Counted from the stretch's first letter, positions 1 through 6,390 are shown. The stretch: 11,320 nucleotides of DNA from Thermoleophilia bacterium (GCA_025935275.1 JAICVP010000045.1:1-11320), one strand, 5' to 3'. Notes: generated by a model not told the origin, from the sequence alone. Program-made: numbers and translations.

Positions 1-896
1 ACCTGCCGGAAGGAGAGCGCCAGCGGCTCGATCAGCCAGGAGAGCAGGGCGACCGCAGGGATGAGGAAGACGGCGACCTGCGCGCCGGAGGCGAGCGCGA
101 TCTCGGCCGCGAGCTTGATCTTGCCGCGATATGCGACCACCACTGCCCCTCCGTGCTCCGCCGCGTTGCCGACGATGGCCACGATCACGGCGGCGACGAA
201 GAAGTCGCTGAGGTGCGCCCTCTCGGCGAAGGCCTCGAGAGATCCCACGAGGATCTCGGCGACGAGCGCCGTGATGACCGTTGCCCCTCCGAGGACGAGC
301 AGCGAGAGCCTGAACGACCAGGCGGCCATGTCCGAAGGCTCGTCCGAGGTGTGTGCCAGCCGGTGGCGGCGAAGCGAGTACCACGTGACTGCCAGATAGA
401 CGAGGAGCAGCACGACGGAGACCGGCACGGAGAGAACGGCAAGCGAGTGGCGGTCCGGGTCTCCGCTCCAGCCCGGGATCGCCGGGATGAGGAAGACGAG
501 GACCGCGAACGCGACCAGGCCGAGCGAGACCATGCTCGAGCGGCGGTCGAGCTCCCCGGTGCCGCCGAAGGCCAGCGAGAACCCGAGCACCAGGAGGAGA
601 TTCCCGACGACGCTACCCGTGAGCGACCCGCGCACGACCTCGGTCAGCCCGTCGTGGACGGCGAAGAGGGCGATGATGAGCTCGGGCGCGTTGCCGAAGG
701 TCGCGTTGAGGAAGCCGCCGATCCCGGGACCCGTGTGGTGGGCCGCGTGCTCGGTCGCCTCCCCGATCAGCCAGGCGAGCGGGATGAGCGCGAGGGCCGC
801 GAGGACGAAGAGCTGGATTTCCCCTAGGCCTGCGTGGTCGAGCACGACGACGAGCGGTCCCAGACCCAGGAGCGCGAACAGGATTTTGCGGACCAC
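1..896 (-). CDS. Ca2+/H+ antiporter (CaCA/Cax family), C-terminus cut by window edge
   Basis: Predicted inner-membrane cation/proton exchanger that exports Ca2+ using the proton gradient. The 298 visible residues are mostly hydrophobic helices. Both halves of the inverted repeat typical of the CaCA superfamily carry the expected motif: GNAPEL at residues 68-73, preceded by GGFLNATF, and GNAAEH at residues 243-248. The acidic residue in each motif is the family's ion-binding glutamate. Family members are usually about 350-370 residues, so some 50-70 C-terminal residues lie beyond the left edge. The GTG at 896-894 is chosen because an in-frame TAG lies at 911-909 and an AGGG-like sequence precedes the GTG. 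It diverges from the HAD gene with 29 bp between starts. The family call is firm; the ion specificity (Ca2+ versus another cation) is inferred from the family. Confidence 0.88.
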   Translation of the reverse strand, partial: MVRKILFALLGLGPLVVVLDHAGLGEIQLFVLAALALIPLAWLIGEATEHAAHHTGPGIGGFLNATFGNAPELIIALFAVHDGLTEVVRGSLTGSVVGNLLLVLGFSLAFGGTGELDRRSSMVSLGLVAFAVLVFLIPAIPGWSGDPDRHSLAVLSVPVSVVLLLVYLAVTWYSLRRHRLAHTSDEPSDMAAWSFRLSLLVLGGATVITALVAEILVGSLEAFAERAHLSDFFVAAVIVAIVGNAAEHGGAVVVAYRGKIKLAAEIALASGAQVAVFLIPAVALLSWLIEPLALSFRQ

Positions 897-905
897 GGCC
901 GAGGC

Positions 906-915
906 ACCCTAACGT
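906..915. promoter_or_regulatory. Candidate divergent -10 elements between antiporter and HAD genes
   Basis: The 29-bp gap between the two divergent GTG starts holds a TANNNT motif on each strand sharing one central TA: TAACGT at 910-915 on plus and TAGGGT at 911-906 on minus. Each ends 9-10 nt before its start codon, which would give almost leaderless mRNAs. No convincing -35 was found, so this is a candidate only. Confidence 0.3.
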
Positions 916-925
916 TCGCCTCCAC

Positions 926-1651
926 GTGATCGACGCGGTTCTCTTCGACTGGGGCGACACCCTCTTCCGCTTCGAGTACGACGACGCCCTCCTCGAGGCG
1001 GGGTGGGAGTCGGGGCTGGCGGCGATCGGGCGCGAAGGCCTGCCCGGCTCGGTAGCTGCGGCGGAGCGGTTCCGCGAGCGCTACATGCCGCTTCTCTGGC
1101 AGCCGGGCTCCCTAGAGGAGATCGAATACCCCGCGCTCGTTCGCGACTGTCTCGGGAGCCTGGGGGTCGAGGTCGACGAGGTGGAGCTCGAGCGCTTTCT
1201 CGAAGCCGAGCACGCGGCCTGGGAGCCGGCCAGGCTGATCGGCGACTCGACGCACGCCCTCCTCGACGTCCTCCGCGAGCGGGGGCTCAAGACGGGGCTC
1301 GTCTCGAACGCCTTCGACCCGCCGGCGCTCCTGCATCGGGATCTCGCCCAGATGGGCCTGGGCGAGCGCCTCGACGTGGCCGTCTTCTCGTCCGAGACGG
1401 GGAAGCGCAAGCCGCACCCCGCGATCTTCCAAGAGGCTCTAGGGCGGCTCGGGGTCGATCCCGGCCGCGCGCTCTTCGTGGGGGACCGCCGCTACGAGGA
1501 CGTGCGCGGCGCGAAGGAGGTCGGAATGACGACCGTCCAGGCCTTCTGGTTCCGGGCCGACGACGATGAGCGAGGGCTCGACCCCGACTTCGAGGCCTTC
1601 ACGCCGATGGACGTGCTGAATGCCGTCAGGCGTCTCAGCGGCGAGCTCTAG
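926..1651 (+). CDS. HAD-superfamily hydrolase (subfamily IA-like)
   Basis: Haloacid-dehalogenase-fold hydrolase of 241 residues, probably a cytosolic small-molecule phosphatase of unknown substrate. Motif I is FDWGDTL with the nucleophile Asp8. A helical cap follows at roughly residues 18-105. Motif II is Ser127 in LVSNAF, motif III is Lys162 in GKRKPHP, and motif IV is GDRRYED with Asp187 and Asp192. The position two after the nucleophile, where phosphatases carry the general acid Asp, is Gly10, and an Asp follows at position 11. Variants of this kind exist in the superfamily, so chemistry other than classical phosphatase is possible. GTG at 926 places motif I at the usual distance from the N-terminus; no good Shine-Dalgarno is visible. 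The next gene starts 79 bp downstream on the same strand. Confidence 0.87.
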   Translation: MIDAVLFDWGDTLFRFEYDDALLEAGWESGLAAIGREGLPGSVAAAERFRERYMPLLWQPGSLEEIEYPALVRDCLGSLGVEVDEVELERFLEAEHAAWEPARLIGDSTHALLDVLRERGLKTGLVSNAFDPPALLHRDLAQMGLGERLDVAVFSSETGKRKPHPAIFQEALGRLGVDPGRALFVGDRRYEDVRGAKEVGMTTVQAFWFRADDDERGLDPDFEAFTPMDVLNAVRRLSGEL

Positions 1652-1675
1652 AAGGCGGAGGGCCTACACACGGTT

Positions 1676-1721
1676 TCGCAACGTGTCAAGTCTTGCGAGA
1701 CGTAAGAACCTGACCCACAAT
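1676..1721 (+). promoter_or_regulatory. Candidate promoter with inverted repeat upstream of the cysteine-rich gene
   Basis: TTGCGA at 1693-1698 and CACAAT at 1716-1721 are separated by 17 bp and each matches the sigma-70-type consensus at 4 of 6 positions. The predicted transcription start would fall near 1728, only a few bases before the ATG at 1731. TTGCGA is also the right arm of a perfect 6-bp inverted repeat, TCGCAA (1676-1681) with an 11-bp spacer, so a regulator could bind over the -35. The match strength is modest. Confidence 0.3.
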
Positions 1722-1730
1722 TCAGACTGA

Positions 1731-2150
1731 ATGCAACGGCGATTGCCGATCGTTCAGGAGCTTCCCCTGCGGCCACAGGACGAGACCGAATGTCGCCGCT
1801 GCGGGGTCCACTGCGACAAGGTCGTGTACCCGGCCGCATGCGTCACGCGCGCCTGTCCCTTCCTCTACGCGTACGAAGAGTGGGGGCATACGTACATCGG
1901 CTGCATGCAGAAGGTCTACGACGTCGAGATAGACCTCGACGCGTTGCAGGAGGCGCAGAAGCGCAAGGGCGGCTTCGGAGCCGTCAAGACCGTCCGCCAG
2001 CCGCTGCCGATGTGCAAGGCCGAGGTCGCCGCGTGCTACGAGCACCGCGCCGACGATCTCGGGTGCCTCAACCCCGAGTTCTTCGAGCTCCCGCGCGGGA
2101 AGCCGTCTTTCCGCGTGGTCGAGCAGCAGCCTTCCGAGGACCAGGCCTAG
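1731..2150 (+). CDS. Small nine-cysteine protein of unknown function
   Basis: A 139-residue protein that I do not recognise. Nine cysteines stand at residues 21, 24, 28, 37, 42, 58, 95, 102 and 112. The N-terminal cluster has the pattern CX2CX3C-X8-C-X4-C, and residues 43-63 are aromatic-rich (PFLYAYEEWGHTY). No signal peptide or membrane segment is visible, so it is probably cytosolic and may bind zinc or an Fe-S cluster; this is inferred from spacing only. An in-frame TGA directly precedes the ATG at 1731, which fixes the upstream limit. There is no clear Shine-Dalgarno, fitting a leaderless or near-leaderless mRNA. The 3' end overlaps the 3' end of nfo on the other strand by 83 bp. Consistent codon structure and clustered cysteines support a real gene. 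Confidence 0.75.
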   Translation: MQRRLPIVQELPLRPQDETECRRCGVHCDKVVYPAACVTRACPFLYAYEEWGHTYIGCMQKVYDVEIDLDALQEAQKRKGGFGAVKTVRQPLPMCKAEVAACYEHRADDLGCLNPEFFELPRGKPSFRVVEQQPSEDQA

Positions 2151-3003
2151 CGGCCTTCAGTCCGCGGCCGTGGAGGTCGCGGAGCTTCTGGATCTCGTTC
2201 GCGTCCGGTCCGTGGCCGTCCGGGCCCGGGACCTCGAGGATGGTCGGCAAGCCCTGCAGCTTCGGGTGGCCGAGGAAGACGCTCATGCCGTCGCCGATCT
2301 CGCCCTCGCCGAGGTTCGCGTGCCGGTCCCGGTTCGAACCGAGCGGCGCAGCGGCGTCGTTTACGTGCAGCGCGCGCAGCCGGTCGAGACCGATGCGCCG
2401 CTCGACCTCGTCGATGCAATCGCTGAGGGACGCCTGGTCGGTCACGTCCACACCGGAGACCCACAGGTGGCAGGAGTCGAGGCAGATGCCGAGCCGCGGA
2501 TGCCCGCCCAGCTGGTCGACCAGGACCGCGAGCTCGTCGACGGAACGGCCGATCGTCCCGCCGGCGCCCGCGGAGTTCTCGATCAGGAGCCAGGTCGTGT
2601 CCGAGCACCGGTCCAGCGCTCGTTCGAGCGCGGGAACGACATGCTCGAGCCCCGCCTCGAAGCCCGCACCCAGGTGCGACCCGACGTGGAAGATGACGCC
2701 GTCGGCCTCGATCGCGCACGCGACATCCATGGTGTTCATGAGCGTCGTCACCGATTTCTCGTAGATCTCTGCATCGGGGCTGGCCAGGTTCAGCAGGTAG
2801 AGGGCGTGGCAGACGACGCCCTGGATGCCGGCTTCTGCGCGCCGCTCCTTGAAGCGCTCGAAGTTCGCCGGATCGTGGTTCGTCGGCCGCCAGGTGCGCG
2901 GGCTCTGCGTGAAGATCTGGAGCGACTCGCTGCCGATTGCCTCGGCCCGGTCGATCGCCGTGTGGATCCCGCCTGAGGTCGAAAGATGGGCGCCCGGGAT
3001 CAC
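2068..3003 (-). CDS. nfo: Endonuclease IV (AP endonuclease, deoxyribonuclease IV)
   Basis: Cleaves the DNA backbone 5' to abasic sites in base-excision repair, using a three-metal zinc centre in a TIM barrel. All nine metal ligands known from the E. coli enzyme can be placed, numbering from the GTG at 3003: His66, His106, Glu142, Asp176, His179, His213, Asp226, His228 and Glu257. The surrounding motifs are FHVGSHLGAG, GICLDSCH, LHVNDA and NRDRHANLG. The offset of about 3 from E. coli numbering supports this start, which gives the usual N-terminus (V/M)IPGAHLS. An earlier in-frame GTG at 3027 would add 8 residues and overlap gltX. The protein has 311 residues against about 285 in E. coli. The excess is a Lys/Arg/Ala/Pro-rich tail from about residue 278, part of which is antisense to the cysteine-rich gene. 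Confidence 0.95.
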   Translation of the reverse strand: MIPGAHLSTSGGIHTAIDRAEAIGSESLQIFTQSPRTWRPTNHDPANFERFKERRAEAGIQGVVCHALYLLNLASPDAEIYEKSVTTLMNTMDVACAIEADGVIFHVGSHLGAGFEAGLEHVVPALERALDRCSDTTWLLIENSAGAGGTIGRSVDELAVLVDQLGGHPRLGICLDSCHLWVSGVDVTDQASLSDCIDEVERRIGLDRLRALHVNDAAAPLGSNRDRHANLGEGEIGDGMSVFLGHPKLQGLPTILEVPGPDGHGPDANEIQKLRDLHGRGLKAARPGPRKAAARPRGKTASRAGARRTRG

Positions 3004-3020
3004 CCGACTACCATAGCCGC
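3004..3020. promoter_or_regulatory. Bidirectional -10 region between nfo and gltX
   Basis: The 17-bp gap between the two GTG starts contains TACCATA at 3009-3015. On plus, TACCAT (3009-3014) ends six bases before the gltX GTG. On minus, TATGGT (3015-3010) ends six bases before the nfo GTG. Both fit TANNNT and place +1 on the G of each GTG, as expected for leaderless transcripts. No clear -35 was seen on either side, and neither start has a Shine-Dalgarno. Confidence 0.45.
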
Positions 3021-4283
3021 GTGCCACCGGTAGTCCGCTTCGCCCCCAGCCCGACGGGGTTCCTGCACATCGGAGGAGTCCACACGGCGCTCTTCAACTG
3101 GCTCTACGCCCGCCACGAGGGCGGGGAGTTCCGGCTCCGGATCGAGAACACGGACACGAGCCGTGAGGTCGCCGAGGCTTCCGAGCAGATCATGGAGTCG
3201 CTCCGGTGGCTCGGCCTCGACTGGGACGGCGAGGTCACCTACCAGCTCGACCGCATGGAGCGGTGCAAGGAAGAGGCGGAGCGCCTCGTCGCCGAAGGGA
3301 AGGCCTACGAGGACGAAGGCGCGATCAGGATCCGCATGCCGGACGAAGGCTCGACCTCCTGGGAAGACCTCGTTCGCGGGCATATCGAGGTTCCGAGCGA
3401 GAAGCTCGAAGACCTCGTCGCGGTGCGGGCCGACGGGCGTCCGACCTACAACTTCGCCTCGCCCGTGGAGGACTGGCTCGACGGCATCACGCACGTGATC
3501 CGCGGCGAGGATCACATCTCGAACACGCCGAAGCAGATCCGCGTGCTCGAGGCGCTGGGCGCACCGCTGCCCGAGTACGCTCACCTCGGCAACATCTACG
3601 GGCCCGACGGGAAGAAGCTGTCCAAGCGCCACGGCGCCGTCTCCGTGGAGGAGTTCAGGACGGCGGGCTACTACGCGCCGGCGCTCCTCAACTACCTCGC
3701 TCTGCTGGGGTGGAGCTACGACGACCGGACCGAGATCTTCAGCCGCGACGACCTCGTCCGCCTCTTCACCCTCGAGCGGGTGGGCGCGAGCCCGGCGGTC
3801 TTCGACTACGACAAGCTCAACCACCTGAACGGGCTCTATCTGCGCGCGCTCTCGCCGGAGGAGTACGCGGACGCGCTCCTCGCCTGGCTCCGCGAGCAGG
3901 GCTACGAATGGGACGAGGGTCTCGTCAAGAAGGCCGCGCCGCTCGTGCAGGAGAAGATAGGGACCCTCGGCGAGTTCCCGGCGTTCGCGGGGTTCTTCTT
4001 CGACCGCGTGGCGCCGGATCCGGCCCTCCTGGACGGCTCGGGCCCGCTGCTCGCCGAAGCCCGGTCGGTGCTCGCCGACCTCGAGCCCTTCGACTCCGAG
4101 CGGGTCGAAGGCTCGCTCCGGGAGCTGGCGGAGCGCCAGGGGCTCAAGCCGCGGCAGGCGTTTCAGCCCATCCGCGCGGCGGTCACGGGCTCGAAGATCT
4201 CACCCGGGCTCTTCGAGTCGATCGAGCTCCTCGGGCGAGAGGAGACGCTCGCGCGGCTCGACGCCGCGGCCGGAGGTTTCTAG
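3021..4283 (+). CDS. gltX: Glutamyl-tRNA synthetase, short form lacking the zinc-binding insert
   Basis: Class I aminoacyl-tRNA synthetase that charges tRNA-Glu in the cytosol. FAPSPTGFLHIGG at residues 7-19 contains the HIGH-type motif (HIGG 16-19). The KMSKS-type motif is KLSKR at 199-203. GITHVIRGEDHISNTP and KRHGAVSVEEF are also typical, and an alpha-helical anticodon-binding part fills about residues 280-420. The GTG at 3021 gives the family-standard N-terminus; the frame is open further upstream but that stretch overlaps nfo and does not look like GluRS. The protein has 420 residues, against about 470 in E. coli. Most of the difference is at residues 96-101, where the Cys-rich zinc subdomain of about 40 residues seen in E. 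coli is absent and the chain runs straight into the RIRMPDEG strand. Whether it also charges tRNA-Gln (non-discriminating form) cannot be judged. It converges with the minus-strand gene at 4405. Confidence 0.96.
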   Translation: MPPVVRFAPSPTGFLHIGGVHTALFNWLYARHEGGEFRLRIENTDTSREVAEASEQIMESLRWLGLDWDGEVTYQLDRMERCKEEAERLVAEGKAYEDEGAIRIRMPDEGSTSWEDLVRGHIEVPSEKLEDLVAVRADGRPTYNFASPVEDWLDGITHVIRGEDHISNTPKQIRVLEALGAPLPEYAHLGNIYGPDGKKLSKRHGAVSVEEFRTAGYYAPALLNYLALLGWSYDDRTEIFSRDDLVRLFTLERVGASPAVFDYDKLNHLNGLYLRALSPEEYADALLAWLREQGYEWDEGLVKKAAPLVQEKIGTLGEFPAFAGFFFDRVAPDPALLDGSGPLLAEARSVLADLEPFDSERVEGSLRELAERQGLKPRQAFQPIRAAVTGSKISPGLFESIELLGREETLARLDAAAGGF

Positions 4284-4407
4284 CCGCTCTGGGGCCGGCG
4301 CTCGCAAACGGAGACAAGCGAGCAGGCCCGAGACAGTACGAGTGGTACGGCGAGGGGCTGCGAGCGAAGTCTCCTGCCCGGCGGGAGCCCGCCGCCCAGA
4401 GCGGCTA
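4281..4407. repeat. 13-bp perfect inverted repeat enclosing a foldable 101-nt segment between convergent stops
   Basis: TAGCCGCTCTGGG (4281-4293) is perfectly complementary to CCCAGAGCGGCTA (4395-4407). The outer three bases of each arm are the TAG stops of gltX and of the minus-strand gene. The interior can form further hairpins: GCTCGC/GCGAGC (4300-4305/4318-4323), GTAC/GTAC (4336-4339/4345-4348) extended by GCCC/GGGC (4326-4329/4355-4358), and CTCCTG/CGGGAG (4371-4376/4382-4387). It could be a bidirectional terminator, a structured RNA or a small inverted-repeat element. There is no T-arm signature, so it is not a tRNA. The repeat is certain; its function is open. Confidence 0.6.
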
Positions 4408-5019
4408 GGGACGATAGAGGATGAAGCCGCCGGCGAAGAGTGCGAGCCCGGCGGCCCACACCGGCCAGGCAACGAGCACCGCGCCGGCCGTGAAGAGGAA
4501 GGCGCCTCCGAGGATGAGCACGGTGGCGACGATCGCAGTCCACGATGCGCCCTGGTGCTCGGCCTTGCGACTCTCCGGCGGTGCGGCGGGCACCTCCGCC
4601 GCGAGCGCGTTCGTCCGCTCGAGCGCGCGCAGGCGGGCGAGTCGGACGCGGAAGAGAGAGCCGCGCCACTCCGGGAGCAGGGGCGCAACCCCGTCGGCCT
4701 CGTCGATCTCGACTGCATAGGCGATCTCGGCGGTCGCATCGCGAGCCTCGGCCAGAGCGGCAACCAGCTCCTCGTGGAGATCCTCGGCCGTCGGCGGCGG
4801 CTCGATCCCGACCGCGAGCTCGGCACCCGCGTGGAGCGAGTACTGGAGGACCGGGAGCTCGTCCGAGTGCTCGTCCACGAGCACGTCCGCGGGAGTCTCG
4901 GCGATGCGTTCGAGGCGGGTCAAAGCCGTCCCGACGCGCTCCCAGAGATCCGTGACTGCAGCCGAGTACGTCTGCCGTCCGCCGCTCCGAACGGATGGTT
5001 CCATGCGCCCCGCCATCAT
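4405..5019 (-). CDS. Hypothetical protein with C-terminal two-helix membrane hairpin
   Basis: A 204-residue protein of unknown function. The first 155 residues are soluble and mainly helical (for example residues 22-42 and 79-103), with acidic patches. They end in an Arg-rich helix at 119-135 and a Pro/Ala linker. Residues about 159-181 and 182-202 are two closely spaced transmembrane helices separated by a tight turn, leaving a very short tail (LYRP). It is therefore probably anchored from the cytosolic side. The start at 5019 is the first of two adjacent ATGs, 11 bp after the stop of the upstream membrane-protein gene, so the two genes are probably co-transcribed. ATG at 5004 is an alternative start. 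Its terminal TAG is part of the inverted repeat shared with gltX. Confidence 0.72.
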   Translation of the reverse strand: MMAGRMEPSVRSGGRQTYSAAVTDLWERVGTALTRLERIAETPADVLVDEHSDELPVLQYSLHAGAELAVGIEPPPTAEDLHEELVAALAEARDATAEIAYAVEIDEADGVAPLLPEWRGSLFRVRLARLRALERTNALAAEVPAAPPESRKAEHQGASWTAIVATVLILGGAFLFTAGAVLVAWPVWAAGLALFAGGFILYRP

Positions 5020-5030
5020 ACGCCGTTCGC

Positions 5031-6056
5031 TCAGCCGGGAAGAACGGAGCGCGAGGGCTGCGTGGCCGGCTCGCCGGCGGGCGGTTCGTCCGGTTCGTCC
5101 GAGGCGTCCGTGGCGTCCTCGAGCTCCTTGTCCGCCATGACGTGCTGCCGCCAGCGGAGCGTGCGGAGCATGATCGCGATCGCGCCGAACCCGAGAAGGA
5201 CGTTCACCGCGGTCGTCACGAGCTGCATGCCCACGCTGAAGCCGAGGACGGTGCTCGCCGCCGCGGTGCCGCTGAAGGCGAACACGAGGACGGCCTGCTG
5301 CGTTCCTGCTCCTCCGGGGGTGAAGGGGAGAAGCGTCGAGAGGCCCTGCACCACGAGGACGGTCACCGTGGCCGACACGCTCGCGGGGATGTGGAACGCC
5401 TCCAGGAAGAAGTACACCGCGGCACCGCGCGCGAGCCAGCTCGCCGCCTGCCACGTCACCACGCCGGTGAGGAACGCGCGACGGTCGCGGAGGATCGCGA
5501 AGCCCTGCGCCAGCTTCACCCTGAACTCGAGCACGTGTCGTGACGCCCAGGTGATTCCGATGACGGCCAGGCCGATCAGAACGCAGCCGATGAACGCGGC
5601 GATGACGGGATGGCGGATGACGAAAGCCCAGTCAAACGCTGGGAGAGCGGGGAGGTCAGGGATTCCCGGGAGGATTCCCATCTTGATCGCCCAGATGAAG
5701 AGGATTGACGCGACCACGAAGTCGAAGATCGTCTCGACGACGAGGCTCGAGGCGAGGGTCGGGTAACTCGACTCCTTCACCTGCCGCTTGGCGAGGTAGA
5801 GCTTCACCACGTCGCCGCCGCGTGCGGGCGCGATCGAATTGACGCCCACGCCGGCCATGTAGGAGCCGAAGACGCCCCAGTACGGCACGCGCGTGCCCGG
5901 ATACGAGGCGCGCAGGATGTTCTGCCAGGCGCGTCCCCGCAAGAGCAGCTTGAGGACGTGCAGCGAGATAGCCAGGAAGAGCGGCCAGAACGCGACCGAC
6001 GTGATCGTGTCGAAAAACGCCTGGCAGGCGTCGAGAAAGCCCCTGACGTCGTCCAC
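5031..6056 (-). CDS. LPG-synthase-TM (UPF0104 / flippase-like) integral membrane protein
   Basis: Polytopic membrane protein of 341 residues with about eight hydrophobic helices, resembling the transmembrane flippase domain of lysylphosphatidylglycerol synthases. Two family signatures are clear: NSIAPARGGDVVK at residues 73-85 and LLPFTPGGAGTQQ at 242-254. Relatives are thought to move lipids or lipid-linked molecules across the membrane; the substrate here is unknown. No aminoacyltransferase domain is attached, so it is the stand-alone form. The C-terminal 30 residues are acidic and Pro-rich, probably a disordered cytosolic tail. The GTG at 6056 is used; no strong Shine-Dalgarno is seen. It leads a probable two-gene operon with the hairpin-anchored protein 11 bp downstream. 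A strong terminator hairpin lies 50 bp upstream and insulates it from the protease remnant. Confidence 0.88.
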   Translation of the reverse strand: MDDVRGFLDACQAFFDTITSVAFWPLFLAISLHVLKLLLRGRAWQNILRASYPGTRVPYWGVFGSYMAGVGVNSIAPARGGDVVKLYLAKRQVKESSYPTLASSLVVETIFDFVVASILFIWAIKMGILPGIPDLPALPAFDWAFVIRHPVIAAFIGCVLIGLAVIGITWASRHVLEFRVKLAQGFAILRDRRAFLTGVVTWQAASWLARGAAVYFFLEAFHIPASVSATVTVLVVQGLSTLLPFTPGGAGTQQAVLVFAFSGTAAASTVLGFSVGMQLVTTAVNVLLGFGAIAIMLRTLRWRQHVMADKELEDATDASDEPDEPPAGEPATQPSRSVLPG

Positions 6057-6105
6057 GGACTGAATGTAGCGGGCGCCCGGGCCGACGGAGTCGCGCCACG
6101 AACGT

Positions 6106-6134
6106 CAGAAGGCCGCCCCTGGGGCGGCCTTCTG
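6106..6134 (-). terminator. Strong hairpin terminator after the S8 protease remnant
   Basis: CAGAAGGCCGCCC (6106-6118) and GGGCGGCCTTCTG (6122-6134) form a perfect 13-bp stem with a 3-nt loop. On the minus strand it starts 19 nt after the protease-remnant stop at 6154-6156. No U-tract follows, which is common for terminators in high-GC actinobacteria. It could work on either strand, but only the minus strand has a gene end next to it. Confidence 0.7.
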
Positions 6135-6153
6135 AGTCTGCTTCGGATTCGGG

Positions 6154-6390
6154 CTAGCCGCCGACGGCGGCGAGGGCATTCACGATCCCGTCGCCGTAGA
6201 AGCCGTTGTACTCGGCGGTCCCTTCACAGAATGCGTTCCAGCTGGCCGGCCGCCCGACGAGCGTGTAGTCGACGAGGGGCGGAGTCGGGCACTCCGTGTC
6301 GGTGGCGGTTTCCCGCAGGATCTCGCGAACCGCTGCCGGATCCATGGTGAGTCCGCCGTGGACGAGGTCCGCCGTTGCGTGCCCTCCCCC
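6154..6390 (-). pseudogene. C-terminal remnant of a secreted subtilisin-like (S8) serine protease
   Basis: The reading frame encodes about 80 residues matching the C-terminal end of actinobacterial subtilases: ADLVHGGLTMDPAAVREIL, then RETATDTECPTP, then CEGTAEYNGFYGDGIVNALAAV and a stop. In intact relatives this stretch follows the GTS(M/A)xxPH catalytic-serine helix. Here no catalytic triad is present, and the frame is closed by an in-frame TAG at 6439-6437, just before the start of the opposite-strand ParB-like gene. The homology ends around 6375-6390. The ATG at 6345 would give a 63-residue product, but it would be non-catalytic. The original terminator hairpin is still present downstream. 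It is probably a truncated gene left by a deletion or rearrangement; the family assignment is from recognised motifs. Confidence 0.65.

Noticed and set aside
153..827. Long plus-strand open frame opposite the antiporter
   Set aside because: Its Arg/Glu/Asp-rich repetitive composition is typical of the antisense of a GC-rich gene; the minus strand carries clear Cax motifs.
2170..2976. 268-codon plus-strand open frame opposite nfo
   Set aside because: Nfo on the minus strand has all nine metal ligands; the opposite frame has no recognisable domain.
4284..4404. Possible tRNA or tmRNA in the structured gap after gltX
   Set aside because: It has no GTTCGAATC-type T-arm, anticodon arm or other conserved elements on either strand.
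3206..4408. 400-codon plus-strand open frame inside gltX in another frame
   Set aside because: Low-complexity Arg/Ala/Gly composition and complete overlap with the well-supported synthetase.
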